A stretch of DNA of 64,000 nt. It comes from Rhizobiaceae bacterium MnEN-MB40S (GTDB lineage Bacteria > Pseudomonadota > Alphaproteobacteria > Rhizobiales > Rhizobiaceae). How positions within the stretch are numbered: position 1 is the stretch's first letter; each line of letters opens with the position of its first letter. The DNA lies in assembly GCA_024343425.1 (NCBI GenBank), contig BRLC01000002.1, forward strand, positions 310,001-374,000, read 5' to 3'. Positions 46,037 through 55,347 of this stretch are shown one piece after another. The translations under genes and the position numbers were made by a program. The notes below the pieces were generated by a model. The model had not been told where the DNA came from. It searched no databases and saw only the letters and a program-made list of their open reading frames with translations.

Positions 46037-46459
46037 TTAACCGACGATTTCAGTGCCCGAGAACCAGTATGCAATCTCTTCTGCCGCGGTTTCCGGCGCA
46101 TCCGAGCCGTGGACAGAATTTTCGCCGATCGACAAGGCGTAGGTTTTACGGATCGTGCCTTCGGCGGCGTCCGCCGGATTGGTCGCGCCCATGACTTCGC
46201 GGTTCTTGGCAATCGCGTTTTCGCCCTCCAGTACCTGAACGATCGTCGGGCCGGAAGACATGAATTCGGTCAGTTCGCCAAAGAAGGGGCGCTCCTTGTG
46301 CACGGCGTAGAAACCTTCGGCCTCACGCAGGCTCATCCATACGCGCTTGGAGGCTACAACGCGAAGACCCGCTTCTTCGAGCATCTTCGTTATCGCTCCG
46401 GTGAGGTTGCGCTTTGTCGCGTCGGGTTTGATCATCGAAAATGTGCGTTCGATCGCCAT
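46037..46459 (-). CDS. ndk: Nucleoside diphosphate kinase
   Basis: A 140-residue enzyme exchanging gamma phosphates between nucleoside tri- and diphosphates. The phosphorylated histidine is H117 in [12 protein letters not shown], and the N-terminus [13 protein letters not shown] is standard. ATG 46459 follows AAGGAAAC on the coding strand; the frame is open 28 codons further upstream without similarity. A strong terminator follows. The GST gene upstream is on the same strand, 92 bases away. Confidence 0.96.
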   Translation of the reverse strand: MAIERTFSMIKPDATKRNLTGAITKMLEEAGLRVVASKRVWMSLREAEGFYAVHKERPFFGELTEFMSSGPTIVQVLEGENAIAKNREVMGATNPADAAEGTIRKTYALSIGENSVHGSDAPETAAEEIAYWFSGTEIVG

Positions 46460-46551
46460 GTCGTTTCCTTGCAAATGTTGGCTGAGATTTGCGCGCTCTA
46501 TAGCGGCGCGCCGACGACAAGACAAGGCCCAGCGCGCTTGCACGACAGAAT

Positions 46552-47244
46552 TCAGGCGGCTGCGGGCACAGACCTTCCGAGACCGTCATAAAGGTCGAGC
46601 AGCGATTCAAACCAGTCGTGAACAGGATCATCCGCATCCAGCATTTTGACCGGCGAGCAGATGCGCGACCACTGGAATGCGCCAAAGACGATGTAGTCGC
46701 AAAAGAGCGGGCTTTCACCGCCAATAAAAGGCTGGCGCTTCAGCATGAAACGCAAAGGATCCAGTCGCCCCTTCAGGCTATCGAAGCGCTCTTGCGTCGC
46801 CTGTCTGCACTCTTCGAGCGACATACCAAACCGCGATTCCCTGCTGTGTCTGAAATAGGTCTGGTCTTCCGGCGCCAGCATCTGGTGTATCTCTTGCACG
46901 ATATGCCCGATGATCACGGCGTTGATCTGTGTCGCGGCCCATGCCTCGATGAAACGCGCCATGGACTTGCCGCCCTCGCCGCCGAACAGGGACGGCCGGT
47001 CAGGATAGGCTTCATCCAGATAAAGGGCGATGTCGAAGGAATCGACGACAACACGTTCCCCGTCGCGGATGATCGGTACTGTTTTGCCGGCCCCGCTCTC
47101 GACCTTTGGAACATCGGTGAACGGCACCGCCTCGCGACGATAATCCAGCCCCTTGTGGGCCAGAGACATAAGCGTCTTCCAGCAATGCGGACTGAATGGC
47201 CGGGACGCGTCTCCGCCAACAAGTTCGTACAGTATAATCGTCAT
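46552..47244 (-). CDS. Glutathione S-transferase family protein
   Basis: A 230-residue GST-fold protein with an N-terminal thioredoxin-like domain ([55 protein letters not shown]) and a helical C-terminal domain ([22 protein letters not shown]). A Cys is present in the first helix region (SPHCWK), as in thiol-transferase-like members. It is divergent from the DinB-fold gene and upstream of ndk on the same strand. Function beyond the fold is unknown. Confidence 0.85.
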   Translation of the reverse strand: MTIILYELVGGDASRPFSPHCWKTLMSLAHKGLDYRREAVPFTDVPKVESGAGKTVPIIRDGERVVVDSFDIALYLDEAYPDRPSLFGGEGGKSMARFIEAWAATQINAVIIGHIVQEIHQMLAPEDQTYFRHSRESRFGMSLEECRQATQERFDSLKGRLDPLRFMLKRQPFIGGESPLFCDYIVFGAFQWSRICSPVKMLDADDPVHDWFESLLDLYDGLGRSVPAAA

Positions 47245-47385
47245 CGGCTCCTCCTGATTGAACGGTCACGGCATTCTGCCGTTTTTCGACGTCATTTCAA
47301 TTCTCATCGCAATGCCGTCTTTGCAGCCATTCGCGGTTGCGGTATGAGTGCGGCCAAACACAAGACAGCAATGGAACGCGCGGAC

Positions 47386-47898
47386 ATGAAAGAACATTTT
47401 GAAATGTTTGCAGCCTACAACAGGTGGGCGAACGATCGCATCTGCGCGGCCGTCGACGGCGTATCGGACGAAGATTATGTCCGCGATTGCGGCGCATTCT
47501 TTAAATCCCTTCACGGGACTTTGAACCACATGATTGTCGCCGATCGAATCTGGTTGCGGCGCTTTACGGGGAAAGGCGAAGCGCCAAACAGTCTCGACGC
47601 CATTCTGTTTGATGATTTCGGTACGCTTCGACAAGCCCGCATCCTTGAAGACAGACGCATCATTTCATGGATCGGTTCGCTGGATGAAAAAACGCTCGAA
47701 GGCGAATTCACCTACACACCGGTAACGAACCCGGTTGAGGTGACGCAGCGGCTGGCGCCTACTCTTGCACATTTCTTCAATCACCAGACCCATCACCGAG
47801 GACACTTGCACATGATCCTCTCGGTGCTGGGTCACGAACCGCCTCCGCTTGATCTCATCTACTACCAGCGGACCGAGGAAGGCGCGCGATTCACGTAG
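47386..47898 (+). CDS. DinB family protein
   Basis: A 170-residue four-helix-bundle protein of the DinB/YfiT-like group. The metal triad is H48 (LNHMIVADRIWLRRF), H133 and H137 (FNHQTHHRGH). Many members are thiol-dependent S-transferases or damage-inducible proteins of unknown role. ATG 47386 gives the family N-terminus (KEHFEMFAAYNRWAN); ATG 47371 and 47344 are in frame too and no ribosome site decides between them. It is read towards the ABC-F gene, 39 bases before it. Confidence 0.84.
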   Translation: MKEHFEMFAAYNRWANDRICAAVDGVSDEDYVRDCGAFFKSLHGTLNHMIVADRIWLRRFTGKGEAPNSLDAILFDDFGTLRQARILEDRRIISWIGSLDEKTLEGEFTYTPVTNPVEVTQRLAPTLAHFFNHQTHHRGHLHMILSVLGHEPPPLDLIYYQRTEEGARFT

Positions 47899-47937
47899 TC
47901 GCGATCCCGCCCGTCCGCGCTAAAATTCGATACCGCA

Positions 47938-49821
47938 ATGCTGACAATTACCGACCTGTCCGTACGCATAGCTGGCCGACTGCTGATCGACCAGGCCTCC
48001 GTAACTCTGCCTACCGGCTCGAAAGCTGGACTGGTGGGCCGTAACGGTACGGGGAAGTCCACCCTCTTCCGCGTCATATCCGGCGACCTCGCCTCTGAAA
48101 CAGGCTCGGTTTCCATCCCGAAAAACTGCCGGATTGGCCAGGTGGCCCAGGAGGCGCCGGGGACTGAACAGCCGCTGATCGAAATTGTGCTGAGCGCAGA
48201 CAAGGAACGGCTTGAGTTGATGCGCGAGGCGGAAACGGCCACCGACCCGCACCGGATCGCCGAAATTCATACGCGACTGGTCGATATCGACGCCCATTCT
48301 GCTGAAGCGCGAGCCGCCAGCATTCTCGCGGGCCTCGGTTTCGACGAAGCGGCGCAACAAAGGCCCGCCTCCAGTTTTTCCGGCGGCTGGCGCATGCGCG
48401 TTGCCCTCGCCTCGGTGCTGTTCGCTGAACCCGACCTCCTGCTGCTCGATGAGCCAACCAACTATCTGGACCTCGAGGGAACTCTCTGGCTGGAAGATTA
48501 TGTGCGGCGATATCCGCACACGGTGCTGATCATCAGCCATGACCGGGACCTGCTCAACAATGCCGTGAACTCCATCGTTCATCTGGAGCAGAAGAAGCTC
48601 GTCTTCTACCGCGGACCGTACGACCAGTTCGAGCGTCAGCGCGCCGAAGCCCGTGAATTGCAGACGAAGATGCGGGCGAAGGTCGAGGCAAAGCGCAAGC
48701 ACATGGAATCCTTCGTCGAGCGTTTCCGTTACAAGGCGTCCAAGGCCAGGCAGGCGCAGTCGCGTCTCAAGGCGCTGGAACGCATGGGAACGGTCGCCGC
48801 CGTCATTGAGGAGCACACGCAGGGTTTCAGCTTTCCCGAACCGGACAAACAGGCGTCCTCGCCGATCATTCGCCTGGAACGGGCGGCTGTCGGCTACGAG
48901 ACAGGAAAACCGATACTGGCCGGACTTGATCTGCGAATCGATCATGACGACCGCATCGCTCTTCTTGGCGCCAACGGAAACGGCAAATCCACATTTGCAA
49001 AGCTGATTTCAGGCCGTCTGGACCTCGACACGGGCTCCATGGTGCGCGCGCCCAACCTGAAAGTCGGTTACTTTGCGCAGCATCAACTCGACGATCTTGT
49101 GCCGTCGGAAAGCGCAGTCGATCATGTCCGTGCCCGGATGCCCGACGCGCCGGAAGCGAAGGTGCGCGCCCGGGTCTCGCAGATGGGGCTTTCAACGGAG
49201 AAGATGGGAACGGCGGCTCGCGACCTGTCTGGCGGCGAAAAGGCGCGTCTGCTGATGGGGCTCGCCGCCTTCGATCATCCAAATCTCATTATTCTCGATG
49301 AACCGACAAATCATCTGGATATCGACAGCCGCACGGCTCTCGTTGAAGCGCTCAATGACTATGACGGCGCGGTTATTGTGATTTCGCACGACCGCCATTT
49401 GCTCGAAGCGACGGTAGATCGATTGTGGCTGGTCAATCACGGAACGGTGCGCCCCTATGAAGGCGACCTCGACGACTACCGAACCCTGATCCTCAAAGGT
49501 GATAAGACCGATACCGATCCGGAGATTTCCGACCCTGGCTTGTCCAAATCGGATCAGCGCAAGGCTGCGGCGGATCGCCGGAAACAGCTGGCGCCGTTGC
49601 GGAGAAAGATCAAGGAAATCGAATCCTTGACCGAAAGACTTGAGATCCAGATTCAGAAACTCGACGCCGAACTTGCCGACCCGACGATCTATGACCGGTC
49701 GCCAGGCCTCGCAGCCGACAAGGCGCGCGAGCGCAATCAGGCGCAGCGCAGCCTTTCCAGCGCGGAGGAGGAATGGCTGGAGCTTTCAGCCGAATATGAC
49801 GAGGCCATTGCGGCCGAATGA
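47938..49821 (+). CDS. ABC-F family ATPase (Uup-like)
   Basis: A 627-residue soluble protein with two ABC domains and no membrane segments, the layout of ABC-F translation factors. Domain 1 has GLVGRNGTGKSTLF and SGGWRMRVALA with LLLDEPTNYLD. A charged helical linker follows (about 235-300, with RYKASKARQAQSRLKALERM). Domain 2 has ALLGANGNGKSTFAK and LSGGEKARLLMG with IILDEPTNHLD. A C-terminal coiled coil (about 540-627) resembles Uup. Such proteins act on stalled or antibiotic-blocked ribosomes. Calling it Uup or EttA would require phylogeny. Confidence 0.92.
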   Translation: MLTITDLSVRIAGRLLIDQASVTLPTGSKAGLVGRNGTGKSTLFRVISGDLASETGSVSIPKNCRIGQVAQEAPGTEQPLIEIVLSADKERLELMREAETATDPHRIAEIHTRLVDIDAHSAEARAASILAGLGFDEAAQQRPASSFSGGWRMRVALASVLFAEPDLLLLDEPTNYLDLEGTLWLEDYVRRYPHTVLIISHDRDLLNNAVNSIVHLEQKKLVFYRGPYDQFERQRAEARELQTKMRAKVEAKRKHMESFVERFRYKASKARQAQSRLKALERMGTVAAVIEEHTQGFSFPEPDKQASSPIIRLERAAVGYETGKPILAGLDLRIDHDDRIALLGANGNGKSTFAKLISGRLDLDTGSMVRAPNLKVGYFAQHQLDDLVPSESAVDHVRARMPDAPEAKVRARVSQMGLSTEKMGTAARDLSGGEKARLLMGLAAFDHPNLIILDEPTNHLDIDSRTALVEALNDYDGAVIVISHDRHLLEATVDRLWLVNHGTVRPYEGDLDDYRTLILKGDKTDTDPEISDPGLSKSDQRKAAADRRKQLAPLRRKIKEIESLTERLEIQIQKLDAELADPTIYDRSPGLAADKARERNQAQRSLSSAEEEWLELSAEYDEAIAAE

Positions 49822-49834
49822 CCGCAACGCCGCT

Positions 49835-52534
49835 CTATTCGGCCTGCCGCAACAGGCGCTGATAGACAAGGCCGATGCCGACCAGAACGACGCCCAGGCC
49901 GATGAACGACAGTGCCCGCAGGAATCCCGTCAGGGCCGCCATATCGAACAGGAATACTTTCGCGATCACCGCGACGATGATGATCCCGGAAATGATGCGT
50001 AGATAGCGCACACGCGTGGCGAGCCCGGCAAGCAACGTGACGATGCCGATGAGCAGCCAGGCGGCGGAGTACATATATAACTCGGCGTCGCCAGTCACTC
50101 CCATCGTAAGCCGGCCCGGATGGAAACCGTGTCGGATCGTCAGGGAAATCCACGCGAAGAAAAGCACGCCAGACAGAGCGACTGCTGATCTGCTGTAATA
50201 GGGATGACGTCGACCGAGACTGAAGAAGCCCAGTGCGCCGTACAGAAGCGTCGTCAGAAGATAGGCGAACAGCAGCACATTGAAGAACAGACTCCGGCCA
50301 ATCCATTCACCCGTAATCAGCGGGTTGTAGACAAAGAGCAGTCCCAGACCGGCGATCGCCATGCCAACGCCGCCCAGGATTTCCGACAGACGCTGCAGGG
50401 TAATGCTCGCCTCCGTGCGCGGCAGGCGTAATAGCGCCAGCGCCATTCCGCCGCCAATCACCGCGAGCATGGCGGCTTCGGCAATTGTATCGATTGGAGT
50501 GAAGAGGCTGTCCGGATCGATCGCATGCAGCCCGAGAAGCGCCAGCGTCACGGTGGCAGCAAGCAAGGCGATCGCCTCCATGATTTCGAGCCAGACGTCG
50601 CGACCGCGAAGCCCCATAAGATAGGCTGCCGCCACAAACCCGGCCGCCGGCGCGCCGTAACCGAGCAACAGCCAGTTGAAGACCGGCGTCGCGCCGAGAT
50701 CGTCTCCCACGATCGCCGGATCCCAGGCGACCCGCGCCGCCCACAACGCCGCCGCCAAAATGGAGACCACCCGCAGAGAAACCAGCGGATAACGGACATA
50801 GACGACAGCGACAATCAGCGCCATCAGACCAAGCGCAACAGTGAGCGCCCCGCGATCGAGCATCATGCACAGACCAAGTGTGAAGGCGGAGAGAGAGGCT
50901 ATGAGCCAAACCGCGATCGCTCCGTCGCGTCCATGCGCTTCCGCAAGCAATCGGCGCTTCAGCATGTCAGCCAGCCCGAAGAGCGCGACGCTCAGCACGA
51001 TTGCAAGCAGGCCGAAGCGGAAGGAAATCTGCAGGGCTTCCATTCGCGCATACGCGACTGCGAAAACGAGAATCGGAAGAAATGCTCCGCCAATGGCGAC
51101 GGGTATTCTCGCCGTCGAAACCAGAGAGCCCCGCATACCCAGAAGGACGGCAAGCAACCCCAGCCCTGCTCCAAGCAACGCGTAGGTGGACAAGAGTTTC
51201 TGCTGGAAGCCCGGAAGCATATCAAGCGCCGGCGCGGCATCCGGCGCTGGTGGCAGACGCCATTCTGTCAGGCTTTCAAGCGCAATGTCCCAACCGCTAT
51301 AACCGAGAGCCACGATCACAATCGCTATCGGCGCGACATAGCGTGAGGCCGTCCATTCTTGCGCTACCCACATTGGCGCGCCAAGCATCAGGACGAGTAT
51401 CACCACATTGAGCGTATCGGCGTGGTCCGGCGTCAGACCAAGCAGCGGCAGCAATGCAAGAGACAGCAGCGGCCACGCCGCATGATCGGGGCTTGCGAGC
51501 GCGTCGACTGATCGATCATAAAGGCTGACGACGAATACGAAGCAAATGATCGCCCACGAAATGACGGCGTAGGCGGCCACCACCGCCCGATAACCGTCCT
51601 CCGCAGAAAACAGCAACACCATGCCCCAGAACACCATGCCGAGCGCGGCGACGATCGCCATCCAGCGCCAGTATTTCAGGCGGGCGACGCCGAACGCCGA
51701 GATCGAGACAGCCAGCGCATAGGCGGCCAGCCCGACCGTGCTTGGATCTTCGATCGCAACAAGGAAGGGAACCAGAAAGCTCGCGAGGATACCGAAACCG
51801 GCCAGCAGCGGTCCATGCAGCAAGGCCGCCGCCATGGTCAAAAGAGTGACGATCGTCAGGCCAGCGAACGCAACGAACGGCGACAGAAAACCATACAGGG
51901 CGTATGCGGCGAAGATGGTGGCGAAGGCGGCGAGCGTTCCGACCGCCGTCAGGATCGAAGGTATATTGGCAGATTCGAAGCGGGCAAAAGACCACTGATT
52001 GCCGGCCCGACGCGTCCACTCGCCTGCTCCCGCCATGGCGATGGCGAACAATGCCCCAAGGAGCACTCGGGCGCCGGGCCCCAAAAGCCCCTGCTCTATC
52101 GAGTATCGAACAAGGAAGACGCCGCCGAGCGCCAACGCAATTCCACCGATCCAAACGGCCCATTTCGCTCCGAAGATCTCTTCGAAGTTCCTTTCTGACT
52201 TCGTGTCCTGCGCAGCAGATGCAGCGGCGAGCGTTTTTTGAGGCTTCGATTCCTCCTCCATGCGACCGCTGGCTTCCTGCGGTTGGGGGATGACTTCTTC
52301 CGGCGCGGGCGCCAAGGCGTCGTCGGTGTGGCTATCGTTTGACTGCTTGGATGCTCGTTCTGCCGCGACCCGCGCCAAGGCGCCTTGTCCGACGTCCGGC
52401 AGCGCGCCGAACTGGGCTTTGAATGCGTCGAACTCGCGCCGCAAAGTCCGCATGCGGAAGAACGCGACTGTACCGAGTATCGGACCGATCAGGACAAAGG
52501 CGAGAACGATGATAATCGGTACGGCATAATCCAT
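49835..52534 (-). CDS. DUF2339 domain-containing large membrane protein
   Basis: An 899-residue protein. After one N-terminal helix (VPIIIVLAFVLIGPILGTVAFF) comes a soluble, low-complexity stretch of about 100 residues rich in Glu, Pro and Gln, then the motif FGAKWAVWIGGIALALGGVFLVRYSIEQG that opens DUF2339, and about 24 further membrane helices to the C-terminus. The family has no known function and is widespread in proteobacteria. It is convergent with the ABC-F gene (13 bases) and 41 bases after the isomerase gene on the same strand. Confidence 0.82.
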   Translation of the reverse strand: MDYAVPIIIVLAFVLIGPILGTVAFFRMRTLRREFDAFKAQFGALPDVGQGALARVAAERASKQSNDSHTDDALAPAPEEVIPQPQEASGRMEEESKPQKTLAAASAAQDTKSERNFEEIFGAKWAVWIGGIALALGGVFLVRYSIEQGLLGPGARVLLGALFAIAMAGAGEWTRRAGNQWSFARFESANIPSILTAVGTLAAFATIFAAYALYGFLSPFVAFAGLTIVTLLTMAAALLHGPLLAGFGILASFLVPFLVAIEDPSTVGLAAYALAVSISAFGVARLKYWRWMAIVAALGMVFWGMVLLFSAEDGYRAVVAAYAVISWAIICFVFVVSLYDRSVDALASPDHAAWPLLSLALLPLLGLTPDHADTLNVVILVLMLGAPMWVAQEWTASRYVAPIAIVIVALGYSGWDIALESLTEWRLPPAPDAAPALDMLPGFQQKLLSTYALLGAGLGLLAVLLGMRGSLVSTARIPVAIGGAFLPILVFAVAYARMEALQISFRFGLLAIVLSVALFGLADMLKRRLLAEAHGRDGAIAVWLIASLSAFTLGLCMMLDRGALTVALGLMALIVAVVYVRYPLVSLRVVSILAAALWAARVAWDPAIVGDDLGATPVFNWLLLGYGAPAAGFVAAAYLMGLRGRDVWLEIMEAIALLAATVTLALLGLHAIDPDSLFTPIDTIAEAAMLAVIGGGMALALLRLPRTEASITLQRLSEILGGVGMAIAGLGLLFVYNPLITGEWIGRSLFFNVLLFAYLLTTLLYGALGFFSLGRRHPYYSRSAVALSGVLFFAWISLTIRHGFHPGRLTMGVTGDAELYMYSAAWLLIGIVTLLAGLATRVRYLRIISGIIIVAVIAKVFLFDMAALTGFLRALSFIGLGVVLVGIGLVYQRLLRQAE

Positions 52535-52575
52535 CGGTCATTGCCCTTTCAGCGTTCCGCGAGACCTGTCCGATG

Positions 52576-53169
52576 TTATCTGGCGGCGGCTTCCACGACC
52601 CAGTCGAGACGATCCTGTCCCCAGTGCATCTCGCCATCGACAAAGAAAGTCGGCGCTCCGAAGGCGCCGCGCTCCGCCGCTTCCTCGGTATTTGTCCGCA
52701 GTTCGTCCTTGACCGCCTGGTCCTGCGCCAGATTGGCGATTTCCTGGGCCGGAAGTCCCACCTTCTCCAAAAGTTCCATAACGACCTCGGGACGTCCGAG
52801 ATCAACACCGTCCGCCCAGGAAGCGTCGAACATCGCGTCCATATAGGGTTTTACGTAATCCGGATTGAGTTTTTCAGCTGCAATCACACCGCGCAGGGCC
52901 AGTATCGTATTGAGCGGAAACGCCGGATTGACGCAAAACGGTATGCCAAACTTCTCGGCAGTCCGACTGAGATCTTCGAACATCCAGCGCCCCTTGGCCG
53001 GGACGTGGGCGGGCGTGGTGTTGCCCACTGCCTTGAACAGGCCGCCGAGCAGCATCGGTTTCCAAACGATGTGTCCGCCGGTTTTCTCCAGCATTGCCGG
53101 AAGTCGTTTATAGGCCACATAGGACGCGCTGCTTACGAAGTCATAAAAGAACTCAACCGGCTTGCTCAT
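52576..53169 (-). CDS. 2-hydroxychromene-2-carboxylate isomerase family protein (DsbA/kappa-GST fold)
   Basis: A 197-residue protein of the HCCA isomerase family in the thioredoxin/DsbA superfamily. The N-terminal FYDFVSSASYVAYKRLP has the usual catalytic Ser region, FLG-type helical insertion follows, and GAFGAPTFFVDGEMHWGQDRLD closes the thioredoxin fold with its cis-proline. The type enzyme acts in naphthalene breakdown, but no catabolic neighbours are here, so a general glutathione-linked role is as likely. ATG 53169 has AGGGAGG about ten bases upstream. Confidence 0.87.
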   Translation of the reverse strand: MSKPVEFFYDFVSSASYVAYKRLPAMLEKTGGHIVWKPMLLGGLFKAVGNTTPAHVPAKGRWMFEDLSRTAEKFGIPFCVNPAFPLNTILALRGVIAAEKLNPDYVKPYMDAMFDASWADGVDLGRPEVVMELLEKVGLPAQEIANLAQDQAVKDELRTNTEEAAERGAFGAPTFFVDGEMHWGQDRLDWVVEAAAR

Positions 53170-53482
53170 TATAATTTGCCTCCCTGTAACAAGCGCCCGG
53201 ATGGGCGTTCGGACAGGTTTATGGAATGTTTGGCGGCAAAGCAATGCGAAGATAACGGCAGGAAAAAGGCCCAAACGGCTGAGAAATATAAAATTACAAG
53301 AAACCTCTATTCACGCGAAGTTGAGAAACACATGGCATAAGTTTTTCATGTTATTCGCTTGATTTACTGAAAACTAATGCAACTATTCTATCATGGTTTT
53401 GTTCGTCCGCGCACACACGGGGTAAAGCGCGCCGGCCGAGTCGGATTATTTTTATGGATGCGGTTATTTGTAGGGGGTTGCC
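53170..53482. other. AT-rich divergent promoter region
   Basis: No gene is supported in these 313 bases between the isomerase and L,D-transpeptidase genes. The part from about 53280 to 53400 is clearly AT-rich compared with the flanks. A candidate rightward promoter for the transpeptidase is TTGATT (53359-53364) and ACTATT (53382-53387) with 17 bases between. Confidence 0.45.
53359..53387 (+). promoter_or_regulatory. Candidate sigma-70 promoter for the L,D-transpeptidase gene
   Basis: TTGATT and ACTATT are 17 bases apart, about 96 bases before the GTG start. The boxes match the housekeeping consensus moderately, and the surrounding AT-richness fits. Confidence 0.35.
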
Positions 53483-54877
53483 GTGAAGACAGGTTTTCTT
53501 GTTCGAGGCGCCGCGCTCGCGCCTGTTGCAGGTTTAGTGGCGTTTCTTTCCGTTGGTGTTCACGAATCCTGGGCGAATGCTCGGTCAGAAACCGAAAAGG
53601 ACGTCATTGATTGGTCTCATCCCGACAACCGGTCAGAGGAACCTATCCTGCTGATCGTTTCCCTGGATAATCAGACGATCAGGGTCTTCTCAGGCGACAA
53701 GCTTGTATCGACTTCGAACGTATCTTCCGGAAAAGACGGTCACCAGACGCCTACGGGCGTGTTCAGCATTCTGGAAAAGCGCCGTCATCACAAGTCGAAT
53801 ATCTACAGCCAGGCGCCAATGCCCTACATGCAGCGTCTGACATGGTCCGGCGTCGCCCTACATGAATCCGACAGTGTTCCCGATCAGCCAGCGTCACATG
53901 GCTGTGTGCGATTGCCTGGGGAATTCGCGCGTCAGCTCTTCGGATACACGGACGTGGGCGCGCATGTCGTTATCGTCGGTGAAGAGAAATCGCCATTTGC
54001 GATCATGCACGACAATCTGTTCTATCCGCGGGCCGAACCGGCGGCCGAGGTTGCGGGGGATCAGAAAGAAAAAGCAAACGTTTCGCCGCTGGTCGAACAG
54101 GCTTCCCTTGAAATGGTCGGTTCAGAGACAACTGCGCATTCCGAGGCCGACGTTGGCTCGGACTATTCTTTGAGATCCGGCATCGACGTCAAGGATCCCG
54201 GGGAAGCACCGAAAAAAGAACCGGAACTCGCGCAAGAAGATCCCGATCCTGTGCGCATTCTTATCTCCCGGCGAACCGGACGCGAACTCGTGCGCGATAT
54301 CCAGGTGATGCTCAATGAAATGGGCTTCAATGCAGGCAAAGAAGACGGCTGGATGGGACCTGCAACCAGTCGCGCCATCATTCGCTTCGAAAAGAGCCTG
54401 GATCTCGATCCAACCGGAACGCTTTCCATGGATCTCGCCAGGAAACTGCACGAAGCCTCCGGCCGCGGCCCCTTCAAGAGCGGCCATGTCTATGTCCGCC
54501 GCAATTTCAAGTCAGTGTTCGATGCCCCTGTGGGCATCTCCGAACCGGAAAAACCGTTGGGCGCGCATTTTCTCACCGCCCTTGCCGAAACACCGAGCGA
54601 AGACAGGATTTACTGGCAAAGCCTCTCCCTTCCCGACCAGCCGCAAAAGTCAATTTTGTCCGAGATCGCCTTTTCCGCGGATGGCAAAACATCCGTGTCT
54701 TCGGATATCGCGGAAGCGCTCGACCGTATCGAGATGCCGCCGACGATTCGTGAGCGGATCAACGCCATGATCGTCGCAGGCTCATCGCTGGCGATATCCG
54801 ATGAGGGTCTCAGCCGCGAAACGACAGACCGGGGCACGGACTTCATCCTGGTGACGCGCCCACCGGAAGCGGAGTGA
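53483..54877 (+). CDS. L,D-transpeptidase (YkuD) with peptidoglycan-binding domain
   Basis: A 464-residue cell-wall enzyme forming meso-DAP cross-links or attaching proteins to peptidoglycan. A signal peptide (ALAPVAGLVAFLSVGV, cleavage near SWA-NAR) sends it to the periplasm. The YkuD domain (about 53-168) has the catalytic C141 in SHGCVRLPGEF with H127 and H139. A low-complexity acidic linker (about 180-260) precedes a PG_binding_1 domain (about 268-325, RDIQVMLNEMGFNAGKEDGWMG). The remaining 140 residues are unassigned. GTG 53483 follows AGGGGG. It is convergent with holC. Confidence 0.9.
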   Translation: MKTGFLVRGAALAPVAGLVAFLSVGVHESWANARSETEKDVIDWSHPDNRSEEPILLIVSLDNQTIRVFSGDKLVSTSNVSSGKDGHQTPTGVFSILEKRRHHKSNIYSQAPMPYMQRLTWSGVALHESDSVPDQPASHGCVRLPGEFARQLFGYTDVGAHVVIVGEEKSPFAIMHDNLFYPRAEPAAEVAGDQKEKANVSPLVEQASLEMVGSETTAHSEADVGSDYSLRSGIDVKDPGEAPKKEPELAQEDPDPVRILISRRTGRELVRDIQVMLNEMGFNAGKEDGWMGPATSRAIIRFEKSLDLDPTGTLSMDLARKLHEASGRGPFKSGHVYVRRNFKSVFDAPVGISEPEKPLGAHFLTALAETPSEDRIYWQSLSLPDQPQKSILSEIAFSADGKTSVSSDIAEALDRIEMPPTIRERINAMIVAGSSLAISDEGLSRETTDRGTDFILVTRPPEAE

Positions 54878-54892
54878 AACGAGAGGCGCTGC

Positions 54893-55342
54893 TCAGGCTT
54901 TGCGCTCCCATCGCCTGTCCGGAGTCTGCTGCCAATAGGTCAGCTCATGGCCCGCTCCCTTCAGTTGCTTCCATTGACCGCGAGCAGCCTCCAGTTGTTC
55001 CTGATCATGGCCATCGAACATGAAAACGGCGCGGTCGTAGGATACGAGATCCGGCGGTTCCGCGCCATCGACCAGAAACCGCACGCTTGCATTGTTGGCG
55101 TTGGACTGGCTGCTGCACAGAAGCACCGGCTGCATATCCGCGTGATCGGCTGTTTCTATACCATGCGGCAAAAAACTGTCGTCGCGCCAGGTCCAGAGGA
55201 GTTGGTCAAGTGAATCCCGCCTTTCATCTGACCCCGTCTGAACAACGACTCGCCAACCGCGCCCAAGACTTTTCTCAAGTAGCGGCGGCAGAGCTTCCTC
55301 AAGACGGGATTCTGTCAGGTGATAAAAAAGCAGTTCAGCCAA
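54893..55342 (-). CDS. holC: DNA polymerase III subunit chi
   Basis: A 149-residue chi subunit that links the clamp loader to single-strand-binding protein at the replication fork. It begins with the family pattern LLFYHLTESRLEEALPPLLEKSLGRGW and contains LDQLLWTWRDDSFLPHG and YDRAVFMFDGHDQEQLEAAR. The length is typical. It starts five bases after the pepA stop, and the pepA-holC pair is conserved across proteobacteria. Confidence 0.92.
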   Translation of the reverse strand: MAELLFYHLTESRLEEALPPLLEKSLGRGWRVVVQTGSDERRDSLDQLLWTWRDDSFLPHGIETADHADMQPVLLCSSQSNANNASVRFLVDGAEPPDLVSYDRAVFMFDGHDQEQLEAARGQWKQLKGAGHELTYWQQTPDRRWERKA

Positions 55343-55347
55343 GTATC

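Noticed and set aside
46618-47385. Upstream extension of the DinB-fold frame
   Set aside because: It runs antisense through the GST gene and lacks similarity; the family N-terminus starts at 47386.
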